Below are positions 1 to 14,253 of a DNA stretch of 64,000 bases, in pieces. The notes under the pieces were generated by a model that was not told the origin of the DNA, searched no databases, and was given only the letters and a program-made list of their open reading frames with translations. Every line of letters begins with the position of its first letter. Position 1 is the first letter of the stretch. This stretch comes from Phytoseiulus persimilis (lineage: Eukaryota; Arthropoda; Arachnida; Mesostigmata; Phytoseiidae): the NCBI GenBank assembly GCA_037576195.1, contig CM075102.1, forward strand, positions 33,848,745 to 33,912,744. The letters are read 5' to 3'. The position numbers and the translations under genes are program-made.

Positions 1-3000
1 CGTTCACATGAAGAGTAACCAGTTCCATACAAGTACGTATCCGAAAATGGTTGCCATGACCAACGGAAAGTTATCGAGGTGGAAATTGAGGTGTTGCCTC
101 GAGAGGGATCGTCGCACGGAGACGTATTCGAAGCGAGCCCTGACGTAGGGAATCTCAATTCTTGTGATAGCGTCAACGGACCTACACAAGAGGCCCGGGA
201 ACATAGCTGAGATCGTGTCTAAGAAGTTACTCGATTATTGGGTCGGGCCGATCGTCCGCTGGGGGCTCGATAAGCTCGCTTAGCTGAGATGTCTCGGGCA
301 GCATGTCGGTAGATGGACGTTTTCTGCCACGATATCAAAGCACCTTATTGCACTTGAAGGATTTTCCTCCGCCGGCTCCGCGGAGGCCCGGGGTTGAGGA
401 CTATCCCAATCTCCCATCACTGCAGCTGCTGTCGCCGCTTTTGTGACCGTGAGTATTATTAGTTTGGCTTGCAGTATCGTTGGAGAGTTTGTTGACGGGA
501 AAGTCTGGCCGCCGCGATGTGAAGTGGTAACTTTTCCCCTCCTAAATACGGCCGAAGTGGCTGATGGCCTGGCGACCATCGCGGACCGAAAGATCTTTGA
601 ACGGCTGAGTTGACCGAGAGAGCGGCGGACAGCGAAGGTCAAAGCACTTATCAAGATAGCACCATCCTTGATTCAGCACTGCTTCTTGCCCCCTCCCCCT
701 CCCCTTGCTTGCAGCGAGCGATATCGCCAAAAGCAGCGCGCTCGCAGAATGTTGGGGGCTGACGGCGTGTTCGTTCGCGGCTCGCAGATGTCCCCCAGAT
801 CATGAGGACTCCTGGGGGCCAGATGAGGGGTGCTCGGGCTGTTGCCCTAGTCGACCGCTCTACCGTTCCAGCTCTCTTGTGCTCGAACGGGCTGTTCGGG
901 GCGTATCACACAAGCCCAAAGTGTCTTTGCGGAGTTTTTCGGTACGTTGCGTGCTCGTCGTCGAAGGAGACAATGAACGACAGATGTGTCGCATCGTGGA
1001 CGGCTCCCAGCAACCCGTTCCCCATACCATCATCTTCGGGGGCGATGAGCGCAATACTCGAAATCGCTGATGGTACTTGGAATCGAACTGCTCGATTCGA
1101 AGATATAGCCGCACCAGAGTTCTTGCAGAGCAGCTCGAGGCTCCCGAGCTCGAAACCATCGCTTTAGGAGTGGCTATTGAGGGATGAATATATGGGCCAT
1201 GGAGTAGAATCGAGCGGGAAATATGTGAGTCATGTGCGGGAAGTCAAAGATAATATCATTCTTGGCAGAGGACGCGAAGCGGGAGACTCGAGGAGTTACG
1301 GCGGAGTTCAACAAAGGGGGGAGAAAGGGTGAGAAAGCTCTTGAAGTTCAAGACAAGCATCGAGAGTGTCACCTGTAGTCACATGACGAGATCAAAAGAA
1401 CGACACTAAGAGTATGAATCCCACTGGGAGGGAACAATCCGTCGAAACCCGAGTCGGAGGAATCTGAAAATAGATGGTGTCGAAATGAGGGGAGTAGCAG
1501 AATGAGACAACAGTGTTGGCATCATAAGAACAGGAGATCAGATGACTAAGATTGTATCAGGGACAGGAGAAGGACGCTCGGGAGACTTCGGCAGAAATAT
1601 GAATACTCCGCTGTCGGGCCCCTGAGTTCGCTACGATAGACTCAAAGATTTCGCGACCCGCTATCTCCTTGCTCCTCCTCTCTCCTCGGCCTCCGATCTT
1701 TGCTACCTAAGGATACCGACGAGGTGGCCACGCGTCTAGTTCTCGGAACCGTTCCATCGATTCCTCCGAGAACGTATCCCTACGGAGAATTCCGATGATC
1801 GTGCGCTTGCGAGTGAACGCACGGGAAGCTCCGACAAACTGTCAGACATTCGCGGGAGCAGCGCAAACTAACAGACAGTGGCGCTTTTGACTTGCGGGTG
1901 CAAAGCGCGGGGCGATGTCTCGCGTTGCTAACTCAGCTGCCATAGTTTTTATATCCTCCTCAAAAACTTCCAAGACTTCATTCATCCCGGCCAGCGCGAG
2001 CATCCTCAGGAACGTCATCGTCGCTATCTCGGCGGCCATCTTTGAGGGGGCGAGCAGAATATTTTCGTCCCCGCAGCGGCTTCCTGCGCCTGCTCATCCG
2101 TGCTCGGCCCCGAATCTTCACAGTTCCGTCGCTTGGTCGGTTTGCCGGTCATCATGTAGCCTTTATCGGCCTGTCTGACGTGTTGCCCGAAAGCCCTCCG
2201 TTGTTGCCGTCCTGCGCCGCCCCCCCTTCTCCCCCCAACCGTCCTACTGACATGAAATGCAAGAAGCCGGATGAATGAATCCAAAATGAGCGAATTCGAA
2301 ATCCCCGCGAAGAGTTCACGAAACTCCACTTTCGATACGATTTCTCGCATTTCGCATCGTCATCGTTCACACTATGTTGTTTGTGGACCAGAGGAAGGGA
2401 GCCAACGATGGAAATGGATCAAATTCGGGTTGAAAGATGGACCCCAGAGCGCATGGAGAGGGAAACAGGACGCGGAAGCTTCTCGAGAACTCTCAAGCCA
2501 AAGTCAATGTTTTCCCATCGAATGTAGGGAATTCCGACTCTGTTTCCGTCTTTTCGGAAGCCGAGCCGTCTGGACGCCCGCGTGCTCCATCGCCGTGGTC
2601 GCCTCGCTGCTCGCCCGAACATTGACTGATTGTCTGCGTATAGAGAAAAGAGGCGACCGCTGCCAACACCGTTCACACCGCCTCCTTCTACCGGCTGGCC
2701 CGCTCACTTACCAACTGCGCACTTCATCTCGGTTCACAATGGAAAAGTGGACTGAAACAACTTCTCCAGCGAGGCTTGTTGGGCCCCGCTCCCGTGGTGC
2801 TTCCCTGTTCGCGAGTTCCGTCCTGCGACTGAGCTTATTCCTTTCGGTCCACCGATGCGACCGCGGAGTTCTGACTCCGACCTACAAGAACAGCTCCTTG
2901 GCGGGGCCCGGCAAACGGAGAATACTAGAACCTCGCAGAGCGGCGTCCATGGCGAAACTAGGCGCTGGATTTCATCATCGTGGGTAGATTGCCGACTCGA

Positions 3001-6000
3001 ATGAGGTTCATCTGCTCTGCGGCTAGAGCCGCTCTGGTAGTCGTGCACGCAGCTACCTCCAGCCTGTCGGGGTCCCGACGGTGTCGACGGCAGGTGCGAC
3101 AATCCCCCTGAGCGATCCTCGTGTGATCCGACGGATCTCTTCCCGACCGACGAAGAGATTTTTTGGCCAGACGCTGCTGACGAGATGGGATAGAATGTGG
3201 AGAAAGGGAAAGACGGTTAGATTGGAGTTGGAGAAAACCGGAACGTGTTCCGATCGGATCCGACTCGTTGAACCCCGAGGGGGACCTCGATCAGGACTAT
3301 TCTCGCACGATCACATTGCTACGCATGTCGAGTGAATGACGCACTCAGAATTGACCCGAATGGATAAGATCCTTCTTCCGAAGATCTTCTCAGGACTGCA
3401 GCCGTATCTAGACAACGGACGGGTCCTTGAGCGGCGCAACCGAATCAGTCGGTTCGATAGACGGGAAGGACAATCGTGCAGGACGGGAGACTGGGAAAGC
3501 ATTCAAGCGAGAGCTTAGCAAGAGGAGCTCGTTATCGTCGATAGCGATGTCGAGGCCGAGAAGATTCCAAAGAGAGCGAGATTGTGAAACGGAGGGGGGG
3601 GGGGCGGGGCTCAGGAGAGGAAGGAGAGTTCTTGTAGATGAGGTGAACATTTTGAAACGCGTCGGGGGATCGGGAAGTTTGTTTGCAGGAAACAGTGAAC
3701 CAACGCAACGGGAAAAATAGCGAGCCATCACAACGTGCAGCACAGTAACGTGCCGGGAAAACAAGATCCCTAAATCGAGTTCCCACAAGAGAAACGGCTA
3801 ATACAACAAGTTTTTGTTCGCCGTCCGCCCGAGCATTGATGAGCTTTCGTGGGAGCGAGCTAGGGACGACGCAATTTCCGACATTGCATGCCCTATGTGC
3901 TGGAAGCACAATTAGCCAAATGTAGATTGCGTCTTCTATTCTGACCCACTATCTCATCTCCAGCTCTCTACGCATGTAGTGTTCCCCCGGAGTTCACCAC
4001 GTGCTTCACGCGCCGCGAATTCCTCATATCGCAGCGCCAAACGTTGGCGGTCATGCGAACGACCGAAGTAGATGTTGAGCCCGCCGGAGCTCGCCGACTT
4101 CCCGAACGAAGTATCTACATAGACGCCCGCTCCTGGAAACTTCGAGTCTGTGACGGTTCCGTTTCTCCATAACGTTCTCTTGACACACGCACCCTTTATC
4201 GCAACAAAGCATTCGGGCGAACCATATCTTCTCATTACTGTCAAACTCGGTTCGCCGTTCCAGTCCTTCGAGCATCGACACTTTCGCTAGGGAACGACCG
4301 TATCCCGAACGAGGCTCAAGCTATCAACGTGCCGGCGCCCCGACGTCCTCGCTGAAACGTCCGTTCCCTGTCTGATCCAAGTTCTGTTGCGGCTCTGATT
4401 GACGTTGCCGCTTCCCGACGTTCACCTCCAACATCCGTCGAAGCAGCTTTTCACACCTTCGGCTCCGTCCCCACCGGGCCAGCTTTGGTGCTTTGTGAAA
4501 CGCCGATCTCTCCTTCCCGTCGGGCCTAATGCGCCGTCGTTGGCTAATCCAAAATCAATAGCGACCAGCCAACGCAAGGTCCGAGAATCTGTTGCTGTTC
4601 GCCGGGGGCCAGACCCGCAGGCTCGAGCCCGCCAGTATCCTGACCGCCTTCCTCCGCCAGAGATATGCCTTCTGCCCGCCATCCCAAGACCCGCTTTCGT
4701 TCCGCGAAAAGCTACGGCGACGACCTACGTCGGGAGGGACGGACGGCGTGTCGGTACTCTCGACCGCGGGAACGGTGCATCCTGTCGCCAACGGGGGTTC
4801 AGGGTCGATTCTGTTTCGCGTCTTGCGATACCGAGGACGCATCCATCACTAGCGAAAAACGGGGGAAGCCGGGACGGCAACGATCGGACCGACTCCTCCC
4901 CAGATTGGATTAGTGGTCATTGGCTCGCATCCTTTGTCGGAGAAGCCAGCATACAACCCCATCCCAAGCAGACCAGCATCGGTCCGCTCCCAGACAACCC
5001 GGGAACAATACAGGCGCAACAGTAGGCCTAAGGACAAACGGGGGGTTCGATTATCAGAGAGGCATGCCGACCGCCGCAAGGTCCGACTTGGGTTCTCTGA
5101 CCGCCGTCAGAGAACTCTGACCATCTGGAGAACGACAACACCGAAATGCGGGAACATGCGGGGCTGCGTCCGGCGAATAAGAACCATGCCTGCAGGATAT
5201 TAACTTTGTTCAGTCGGACGCGAGTCCCGACCTTGTATCCCTCTCGAAGAAGTCACAACTGTTCTTACGACCGATGTGCAACTGCTCCTGGTGACGGCGG
5301 TGGCGTCGTTTGTGAGAACCGTGGCTGCTCCCCCGCCCAGATGACGCACGTCCGACTGAGTCTGCGTCGGTTAGTCCGTCAAGCCGGCCGAGAGCTTGCG
5401 AATGTAAGCGACACCTGATGCTCAGCGACGCGGGCAACGATCCCGCTTGTCCAGCTCGACCAGACATTCGTTCGCGTCCTCGCCGAGCTGCTCGCCGTCT
5501 GATCGGTCGTCTGATCGGTCGGCTAGTCGAGAACATCAGATGTCAGAGCGTGAAATCACGGGAAGTCTGACATCGGTCCGGATTGCGGCCGGCGGGTCTC
5601 ATAGATGCCAAGACATCGGACACGCCGTAACCGTGGGCTCCGATATCGCACGAGAATCCTCTGGCCGCTCCGTTTGGTCGATATCCTCCGCTGGCGGGGA
5701 AATGACGGACCGGCTATTTGTCTGCCAATGAGCGGATCTAGCTCATTTAGTTGTCACTTCCCGATCGGCGGCCCACAATAGATATCGAAGTGCGGATCTA
5801 ACAGACCTGCTGCATGGTTCTGCAAGCGGGTCGGCGGGATGGACCTGCTGTGGGATATATCACTGCCGCCTTTCCCCCTCCCCCATTCTTCCCGCCTCTT
5901 TTTCCGGCTCAAGGTCTGCCTTCGGCACAACGGGGGTCAATGCGACCTCTGCGATGAGCTGGCCAGCTACCGAGCTAAGTCGAGAAATAAGCTATTTTTA

Positions 6001-9000
6001 AGGGAATCGATGAAATCATCGCAAAGCTTGGGACTCCGGCGCAAATCGCTTCTCTGGGCCTAGCTAAATGGAAGAACACTTGGCTCTCGATCCGGTTCTA
6101 TGGCCTTGAAGCGGTGCAGACTCTATTTCAAACTGTCGGGGGCCGAGAAAAACCGAGTTTCATCAATTTAGTGGGCACGCCGGTGTGGGGTCTGGAAAAC
6201 ATCCACGACGGACACCCCGCAAGTTGAAACAAAGATCCCGATCATGGAGCCTCCACACACCCACACGAGCGCTCGTGCGCTCACCTACGAATCGCTCGCT
6301 CGCGAGTGAACGTCGCGTCGCAGGCCGACGATTGCAGTTTGCGTTCACCTAACGTGGCTGTTGTTGGCGTCGCTGACAAGTCGGCACTTACGTAATCGTC
6401 GATTCCGGTGATGTGTCGTTGGAAGTTCGCCGCACCGGGGTTCGGAAACGGAGGCGAGCAGCAATTAGGCTGTTTTGTAACCCCTCGGTCGAATCGATTA
6501 TCATCAGGCACTTATTACAGGAGCGTAGCGCGGCAGTACGAGGATCTCGTTTGGTCTCGAGAAATCTGATTCCCAATATTGGGGTTCGCCTCGTTCTATT
6601 GCCGGAGTCGGAACACGTAATAAGACACTCGGCCTTGGAGGGCAGCAACCAACTCAGCTCTAGAGACCCGAAGAGACTCCGGTGGTTCTGGCCGGCACGA
6701 CGCTATCAAGCAGATAACGGTAACGCGATTGCGTGATTCGACTATGGCCGAAGCTTATTGTGACTCTGTGGAAGCGTAATTCCCACGAGTGGGAATGGCG
6801 CTTGTATTGGATACGTCCGCGTCACGTTTAATTACGGCGGTGCCCAGAAGCTCATGATATTGAAGAGACCGTGTTCCGGTCCCTGTGGATGCTGCGTGCG
6901 GTGTCAAACCACCGCCGGTGTGAATCGTCGTCGACGACGACGTCCGGCTGCCGATTCCTCCCGATCCAAACGGAACAAACAGAGCCGCCGACTAGAGATA
7001 AAAACCTGTGAAGGTACTGCCAGTTGAACGCTATCACACCGCACCTCACCGTTTCGATTCCCTCAGCCCCTCGTCGCTGGCGCGGTCATCGAGTCGTCAA
7101 ACTAGACGAACTTGTTGCTGCCGTCGACTTTCCTGCTGGCTCCGACATCGAAGTTGTTCGCCCGGAAAATACAACAGTGCTGGGTGGTGACGTCAGACAC
7201 TCGAGATTCTATCAAAACGCCTAAAAATAGTTCCTAGACGGAGCTTTTCGGCTTGTTTATTAAGCCGGAATTGTTCGAGAGGCAACTTTCCGTCGCTCAC
7301 ACTGCGTGTGCTAGCAGAGCGAGTCGTCTCTCCCGAGGAGCTAGCGAGCCGCTCTCGCCTCGGATTCGTTTGTTTTTGGTTCCGGTAAACGGGCGCGCTC
7401 AGTTCTAGAAGGCTCCCCGCGGTCCATTCGAGGGAACCTGTTCGCTCATATCCCTGTCGGAATGGTCGTCGGATTTTTCTCCATTCCGAGAATTCCCGCG
7501 CAGCGACTGACGGGCCCCAACCTGGTTGAGTTCTTCTCAGAGGGAGCTCTTTTTCTCCCGAAGAGGCCGAGCTCCACACAGGAGGCGCAGGGAGTGCGGA
7601 GAGAAGGGCGTGGGCTCACCTCAACCTCCTGGGCTCATGAGATCCGATAACTGACCCCATGGTGCTGTCCGAGACTTGAAGAATAGGAGACGGAGCTCCG
7701 TTCACCTTGATCTACCCATTTTTATCGCATCAAGTGCGTCGGCTCGGCGTCGGTCAGACTTCTATCGCAGGCTCCCTCTACTAGCTGATCTCCCTTTCAT
7801 CGAACTGATTCGAAACCCGGGCTTCTGCTACTGCTGCCGCCGCCCCACGACAGGGATTAGCTTCTGATAGAGGGGACACGAACGGGCGGAAAGGGCCTAC
7901 AATGGCGTGAAGTCTCCCCCGTCGTCCTTGCAAGAGAAACCTTGCGGCTCAGATCTGTGTGCAGCGTATGCGGAAGTTGTGTCCAATTACGGATAACTCG
8001 AGCTGAAATGTTCCACGAGCTACACACTGCCTCAAAATAATTCGATTGGGCGCAAGAAGCTGCTTTCGATAGTTCCGAGTCGGAACTCTATTTCTAGCGG
8101 GAGGTCGTCGACCGCGGCGGCCAAATTGGAGCTGGCACCTAGTGGGCCGCTGTGGATCGAAGGTTCTGACCGCGAGTTTAATGTTTGCATTGGGGAACCA
8201 CCGCCGCGAAGTTATCCTCTGAATTCAACATGCAATACCATTCCCCGTCCAACTAACGGGATCAGATCTCTTTGTCCCGGCCATGATAATCGGTCGGAGA
8301 TCCCACGTAGGCTGCTCGACTCGTTTGTTTGATCCGTGACCGAGTAGACGGTCACGCGAGCTGGCCACGCGAGCATGGGACAGCTATGCCCAGAGGGCTT
8401 CGGGGAGCAGATTCTGCTCCCTGTGAGGCGCTGCGACTCGTGGAGAAATGCTGGTTGACAGTGCCGGCTCTCTTGAGATGCTCTCTTAGTCAACTGTATG
8501 CGCAATGATCGCTGATGAGAAGAGCGACTCCAACCCGTCTGATTTCCCCTTTGATTCGATCCCTCCGCTGATGATCACCGGCTCATGGCCTCTGGCGGAG
8601 AACATTGAGGCTCCTCTCCATGTCGTGGCTTTCCCTCTGGAGCTCGACCGACGTTTTCCCTCGACGGAAAATGAGCATCCGACCAATGGTCTTCCGCGGA
8701 CTCCTCTTCCGCAGGCTTCCTCATGGAGCTACCGTGCTGAAAGTCCCCCCTTCGATATTTCTCTCTATCTTTCGCGGACGGGGCAGATATCTCTGTTCCT
8801 CATCCCATTCAACGCCGACATGTTGAACGAGTCAACAACGGACCATTTCACATTTGAATTCGACTCTTATCAGAGAGCTCAAGTGGGCTCCGAGACTTTT
8901 TTCAGCAGCCATATTCCCTCGCCGCGCAGGATGAGAACCACTTGACCATGGAACGCTGTCTGAAGGGCCTCCCGGCTCACTTCCGGGAATCATTTCATAA

Positions 9001-12000
9001 TGAGTCGTTCATCAGAATGAAGAACCTACGGAAACCGGGATTCCGGAGAACCCCTCGATATGAGTTCTTGGCCCCGAGCAACGATCCACCGCGGAACTCG
9101 GGACGAGATCCCTTCGGATTCTCTGATGGCGTCCACCGAAACGGATTCGAGACGAATATCGGACGGTCGATCGGAGAAGGATCCGACGCCGACCGAGATG
9201 ATTGCGATGGGCGGGGTCACGCTGGACAACTGACCAGCTGTGTGGTTATGCGCCATGCGAGGAGGAGGCCGGTCGAGCGCAAAGAGAATCCGAAGCATGC
9301 TAAACAACATATCCGGCTGAACAACGATGGAGCCAGTCGGTGGAGGAAACGATCCCGAACCGGGATGGGGTATTTAAGGTACTCTTCCGCCACGCTCGCC
9401 TCGACAACAGGTCCCTTGACACGGAGCGCGAGGAACGACGGCAAAAGTCATCTCGCGCGACCTTGACCCGAACGGTTCGCCGCGAGTCTACAGATGGTCC
9501 CCGGGAAATTGCAATCGCCAGCTGTAATCATCCCCAAAAGTTCGCCCTAGTAGGAACACAAGTGGACTCGGTAGATGCAGTAATAGTGGTCGAGCTGACA
9601 GCACTGCTCGCGTTAATGGCGAGCACGCAGCGACGAGGCCTCAGCCGTACAAATCGACACTCGGACAGCCGGGTGTTCGAGCCGACCGACGAATCCAGAC
9701 TGTGGCGGTCGGGTAGCGCCGGCGAGTTTCCAGAAGCGGGGGCGGCACGCAATCAACGTTTCTTACGCCTCATGGCGTCGGAGGCCTGCGTTCTCGTTCG
9801 TCAGGTCGTCGCGATCAGAACGGCGCGGGAACCGTTCTGTGCAGAATCTCGATCAATGTTTCTGTATAGTTGTGCAGTTCATTACGACGATCTCGGATCC
9901 AGTGACGGAGGCGATTCGCGTCGTCCGCGCTCGCGTCATGCAGCCCTCGATCGGACCCTCATCCAATGGAATGCGAGTTGGCAGAACTTCTCTGAGTGAG
10001 GGATCCCGGCAGCGGTTTCTCCACCGAACCATTCCGAATGACGCGAATGCTTTCCCGGTGCCGAGAAACTGCGTGCGTCGCGCCTGCTGCCAGCTCCGAC
10101 ACCAAACGACGATCCTGATTTCCGCGAACTGCCCGACCGCTTGTTGCCTCGCACACACGAAAGTTCCGAATCCGTGGCCGCGAAACCCGCAAATCGGTGC
10201 TCGCATCCGCCAAGCTGTGATGTTGCGGACTCACGGAGATCCCTCAGCGGGGATACAGCACGACTGAGGGCGCAGGTTGTGGCTCGATGTTTTTGTCGGA
10301 GCGCTCTAACACGCGCTCCAAAAGTCTGGATAGCGGTGCCGCAAGCTGTTGTCAAGCCACTGCTTGCTGGTTGGTCAGTTGCCCATTCCCGTCAGGTGGG
10401 CTGGCAGGCAGGCAGGCAGGCGGCTGGAGGGAGCAGAAGACAGATAGGAAGTTTCGCGTACCCTCTGACGCCCGTCGGGTTTGTCCAGCGTCCGAGTGTG
10501 ATAGATGAGGTCGACGCCGTCACCCTCGGCCAAGCCATTCCTTCTCCCATAAAATACAAGTGCGACCGACCTACACCGTGTCTCCCCGACCGGCGGAGAT
10601 AGCCCCCACCCCATTATCCCTGAGAATATCTATTCCTCCTTCCGCTGAGGCAACAGATCTCTTCCCATTCGGTTGTCAAGGGAGCGGAGGGAACGGGAGG
10701 AAGACACTCGATCTCAAGCAGCTTCATTAATTCCTCTGCCTCTTGATGATTCATGAAACCACTTTCACTCAACGGGGAAACCCGCTGACTCAGGCGGAGC
10801 CGGCACATAAGGCTTCGGAAGTGTCGACAGAGTAAGGGATGGGCAGCTGAGACTTGAACGAACTCGCAACGAGAAACGCCAAGGAGGCTCGAGTTACGAG
10901 GGCCACCGTAGGAATTCGATCTTCGCTGATTTTGGCACCTTCGTTCACTATGACGAGCAGAACTTCGCCCGACTGCTCGATACGGAGCTCTGTCTCCGGA
11001 TGGAGCGTCGCCCCCGTCGCGCTAATCGACCGCCTTAACGAAGCCAACTGGAGCGGCAACAGTCGCTTGTTTCGAAAGTTGTCCGTCTTGAGGAGCTTCT
11101 TCGTTTGTTATCTTGTTTGTCTCACTGTTGACCCTTCGTGGTGACAGTTGGCAAGGTCAGCTCTAAGTAGCAATAACAATAACAACGGCCTCACAGGAGC
11201 TGGGAGCACACTTCGTCAAGAGCCCATCGATTGTGTTGCGGTTCGGTTTACGTGCGCAGGAGGTGCTCCGCTGTTCTTTTCCTTCGTAGTCATCAAGCCC
11301 CGGCGAGAGCTACGCGGGAGCCTTGTTTCGACCGAACTGATGGTCGTCTAACAGGCAGGACCCACACGCTAACCAGCCGGCCGGCCGGCCTGCTGGGATG
11401 CCTCTTTCGCCTGGCAGCAGGACGGCGCGGAAGCCGAGCCGCACCACTGTGGTGTAATGATGTCAAGCCCTAGGAGCCCTCAACGGTAGACGGCCCCGTC
11501 TACGTCGTCAACTGACCGTCGTCGCTCCAAGGAGTCCTCCAACGGGGCCTGGCCGGTCGTCTTCGCAAATTGCGCTCGCTTGCGCTTGTTCGGGCATGCT
11601 CACGAGACATTAGCCGTCCGTTGAAGCGGACCCGTTGACAGCTGACAAGCGGCATCCAGCTAACGGACCGGCCAATAGAACTATCGGCAACGCCGACGCA
11701 GGGAACAGCGAATGAACTCGGGGATGACGAGCCGGGGATTCGCGGGACGAATTTCGACTGTTGGAGCCGTCCTGATTCGATTAGTTGGTCTACTTCGTTC
11801 CGTCGGCCTGCTCTGTTCTCCTCCAATTCCAAAATAATCCGACGGTCGGCTTGCGTCGCTCGGTCGCTGATGACGCGCAACGGACACTCGCAGAAAGTTT
11901 CTCGCCGGCAAACTAGAGCCCTCCCTCGAGAGGACGGTTTTTCCACTCCCACTTTTCGGCAACTTAGAGACAGAGTGCCGGTTGTTAGCTGACTTTCAGG

Positions 12001-13386
12001 CGACGAAAAGGGGAACCAGCGAACCTTCTATCTTAGACTCGGTTTCCTCGAGGAAAAAATAAACAGAATCGGGTGAACTCTTACGATAGCGAAACGAAAA
12101 ATAAACGAACCGGGCGGGGAGATTGTTCGACCAGCTTAAGCCTCTCACGCCACTGAAAGCGGGGAGACGCGGACCTACTCACAAATCCTGGCGTAGGAGC
12201 TCGAAGGGAAGAGACCCTGGCAGCGGTCTCTGGCCGTCTGCTCGAGAGTGCCGTGACCGTCTCGCTGAAGGCACATTTGCGGCGCGGACCTTGATCGATG
12301 AATCAACCAGGAGGCATCTTCATTGTCGCTGGTTATTGATGCGCTTCGCCTCTCGCTTTCTGCTGAGTGCTCGCTCGGCCGCTGGTGTTTCTTCCTCCGG
12401 ACGTTCCTCGCAGGCCCGCCTCACCGCCGCCGGCTGGAAGTTGGTCTCCTCACTTTGCCACGCGCTGCCACCATCGCCGAACGTCTCATATTCGCCACGC
12501 AGTAAAAAGCGTCAGCTTGCATCGACCGGAGTCTGCCTGATTTCGTGGTGAATTGTGTGCGGAACGGCTTTTGTGTATCGTAGCCAATGCCTTTTCTTCT
12601 ATTTCCCCCCTTCCCCATCGCCGAGAATCTTTTGTGTACACTTTCGGTCCGGAACCCTGGGGAGAACAAGTCGCCCAACATCCCCGGCAGATGCGACAAA
12701 GCTATGCATTCAGTGATCTATCAACCGCGAGATGCGGCGGAGCCCCGAGACTCCTTCGTCGACTGGTGGTCACAGACTCAGGTCTGCGGAGCATGACTGT
12801 GCACATTCATAAGTCACCATGAGCTCACCAACTTCATCCATGAGTTAATCGTCTGGCTTCTCACTGAGAGCGCGCCCATCCCTGCTCGACGACCGTCTGG
12901 AGGCCCTATTTCTTTTTTGACGTCGACGAGCTTTGGAAACGTGGCAAGGAATGTCCAGTTTTGGGCGTGGCTGCCTCCGGAGAGGTCAGACTTGCCGCTG
13001 CTGCTGTTGTTGTCGTCGTCGTCGCAGTCATGTGCTGTGGCGGCTGGGGGTCGCAGAGCGGTCCCAGAGTTCGCAGAAAAGAACAGTACACGGCTAGTCT
13101 GGTTCTCTTTCGAAAACTGGAGTAGGAGACCTATTCTATAGCATACAAGAGAAACGACGGGAGTGTTTGCGCGCGGGAACGCTTTGTATACTCACTGCGA
13201 GTTGTGCGGGGTCCTCTTCGTGCGCGATCATCAGCCGAGAAGAGGGGTCTCGAGACGACCGAGAAAAGAGCGGACGAGGAGGGCCAGCCGGACCGGCATT
13301 TGGCTGGGAGCCAAAGGGGACAGAAGGGTCCGAGTCGAAGACGCCGCCGAGTCGCTCCCTGCCGCCCCCGATGTCCCCGGTGCTCC
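1..13386. other. Gene-poor left flank, no supported gene
   Basis: I found no exon here that I can defend. Open frames of 60-240 codons occur in all six frames, overlap each other on both strands, and lack recognisable domains or paired splice sites; in DNA this rich in CG and poor in TA-containing stops, such frames arise by chance. Visible low-complexity pieces are a G run at about 3592-3605, a GGCA tetranucleotide run at about 10403-10420, a GGCC run at about 11376-11390 and a CTG/TTG/TCG run at about 12995-13025. Small 5' exons of the receptor gene to the right could be hidden here. Confidence 0.5.
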
Positions 13387-13956
13387 TCAACGCAGTTCGC
13401 TTAATATACATCTCAGAAGAGCTCGGTCGGCAGAGGGAGACGACGGGGAGACGAGAGCGCACAGGGGGAGCCACCGCGGGCCGGGGACCTCGAGGGCCTC
13501 GGTGGAGTCTCTTGGATGCAAAAAGTCTGCCGAACAGCAGCGGTGGCAGTGTACGTGAACAGCTTCGTCGAGTTCCGCGGTAATTGCGTTTGATGATATC
13601 GCATCGCTTGATGTTGTTGGCTGGCTGGCCGGCCGGCCAGGCTGACAGCGAAACCATGGCTTTTTCCGCAGCTCCATCCGAGGAGGCTCCGTTCGAGCTT
13701 GCCACTCATCACGTCCGAATTCCGACCTGCGGCTCGCTTTTCCGCTACTTGGGTCTGTCGAGTCGACGGCGGGGGCTGTAAATTCAGATAAGCCTTTGAC
13801 AGGTCGATTGGCGCGTCTAAATAGAACAGACGTGTTCGGCACCTCCACAATGCTCGTCAAGTCGACATGATCGGCCGTAACGCTGCGGAGGCTTAAAAAC
13901 CTGCCGACTGGCAGCGGGAGCAGCAATACCAGCATCAACATCGGTGGCGCCGGCAT
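13387..13956 (-). CDS. Possible small secreted protein, uncharacterised
   Basis: I do not recognise this frame. It opens with a convincing secretion signal: Met, a few small residues, a leucine-rich core (LMLVLLLPLPVG) over residues 7-18, then a polar region. The remaining 160 or so residues are rich in Arg, Ser and Pro, have no domain I know, and may be partly intron read through. The ATG lies 55 bases from the oppositely directed ORF at 14012, so the pair could be divergent genes, or both could be chance. No other evidence supports expression. Treat only the N-terminal signal-like part as notable. Confidence 0.2.
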   Translation of the reverse strand: MPAPPMLMLVLLLPLPVGRFLSLRSVTADHVDLTSIVEVPNTSVLFRRANRPVKGLSEFTAPAVDSTDPSSGKASRRSEFGRDEWQARTEPPRMELRKKPWFRCQPGRPASQPTTSSDAISSNAITAELDEAVHVHCHRCCSADFLHPRDSTEALEVPGPRWLPLCALVSPSSPSADRALLRCILSELR

Positions 13957-14011
13957 AAGAACGGTGTTTGTTCATGCGCAGCTTGCGTTTTTGTAGTCGC
14001 TGAAGTCTGTC

Positions 14012-14194
14012 ATGGCGCGATGGTTTGAGAGCGTCGAGATTGTGTTACCAATCAGTGTCCTCCTCGTCATTCTTTTCGTGGCTCTCGGCATGTTGCTATG
14101 GATGACAGCAAGGCAACGACGAACTCCGAGGAGCTTCTACAACGTTGAGGAAGTTCACTCGAATTTCTGCTCCGAGGCTGTGCGCCCGGCTTAG
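14012..14194 (+). CDS. Possible small single-pass membrane protein
   Basis: A 60-residue frame with about eight polar N-terminal residues, one strongly hydrophobic helix (IVLPISVLLVILFVALGMLLW) at roughly residues 10-31, and an Arg-rich start to the tail (TARQRR), which predicts one membrane span with the tail in the cytoplasm. The tail contains a Tyr in an acidic context. An AATAAA polyadenylation signal lies 54 bases after the stop at 14248-14253. I know no family match. The compact layout fits small integral membrane proteins, but a chance hydrophobic frame is possible. Confidence 0.35.
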   Translation: MARWFESVEIVLPISVLLVILFVALGMLLWMTARQRRTPRSFYNVEEVHSNFCSEAVRPA

Positions 14195-14253
14195 GGGAGA
14201 TGACGCTCAACAGGATTCTCGTCGACCTACTTGAGAGAGAGAGAGATAATAAA

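Noticed and set aside
4-204. Minus-strand frame ending in a hydrophobic segment, considered as an exon of a membrane enzyme such as a fatty acid elongase
   Set aside because: Only the hydrophobic end is suggestive; no elongase motif is present and the continuation lies off the window.
2271-2987. 238-codon open frame on plus
   Set aside because: Overlapped by equally open frames on both strands, no domain, no natural composition, in CG-rich DNA where long chance frames are common.
8505-8945. 146-codon plus frame starting MIADEKSDSNPSDF
   Set aside because: No domain or splice context, and no neighbouring exon agrees with it.
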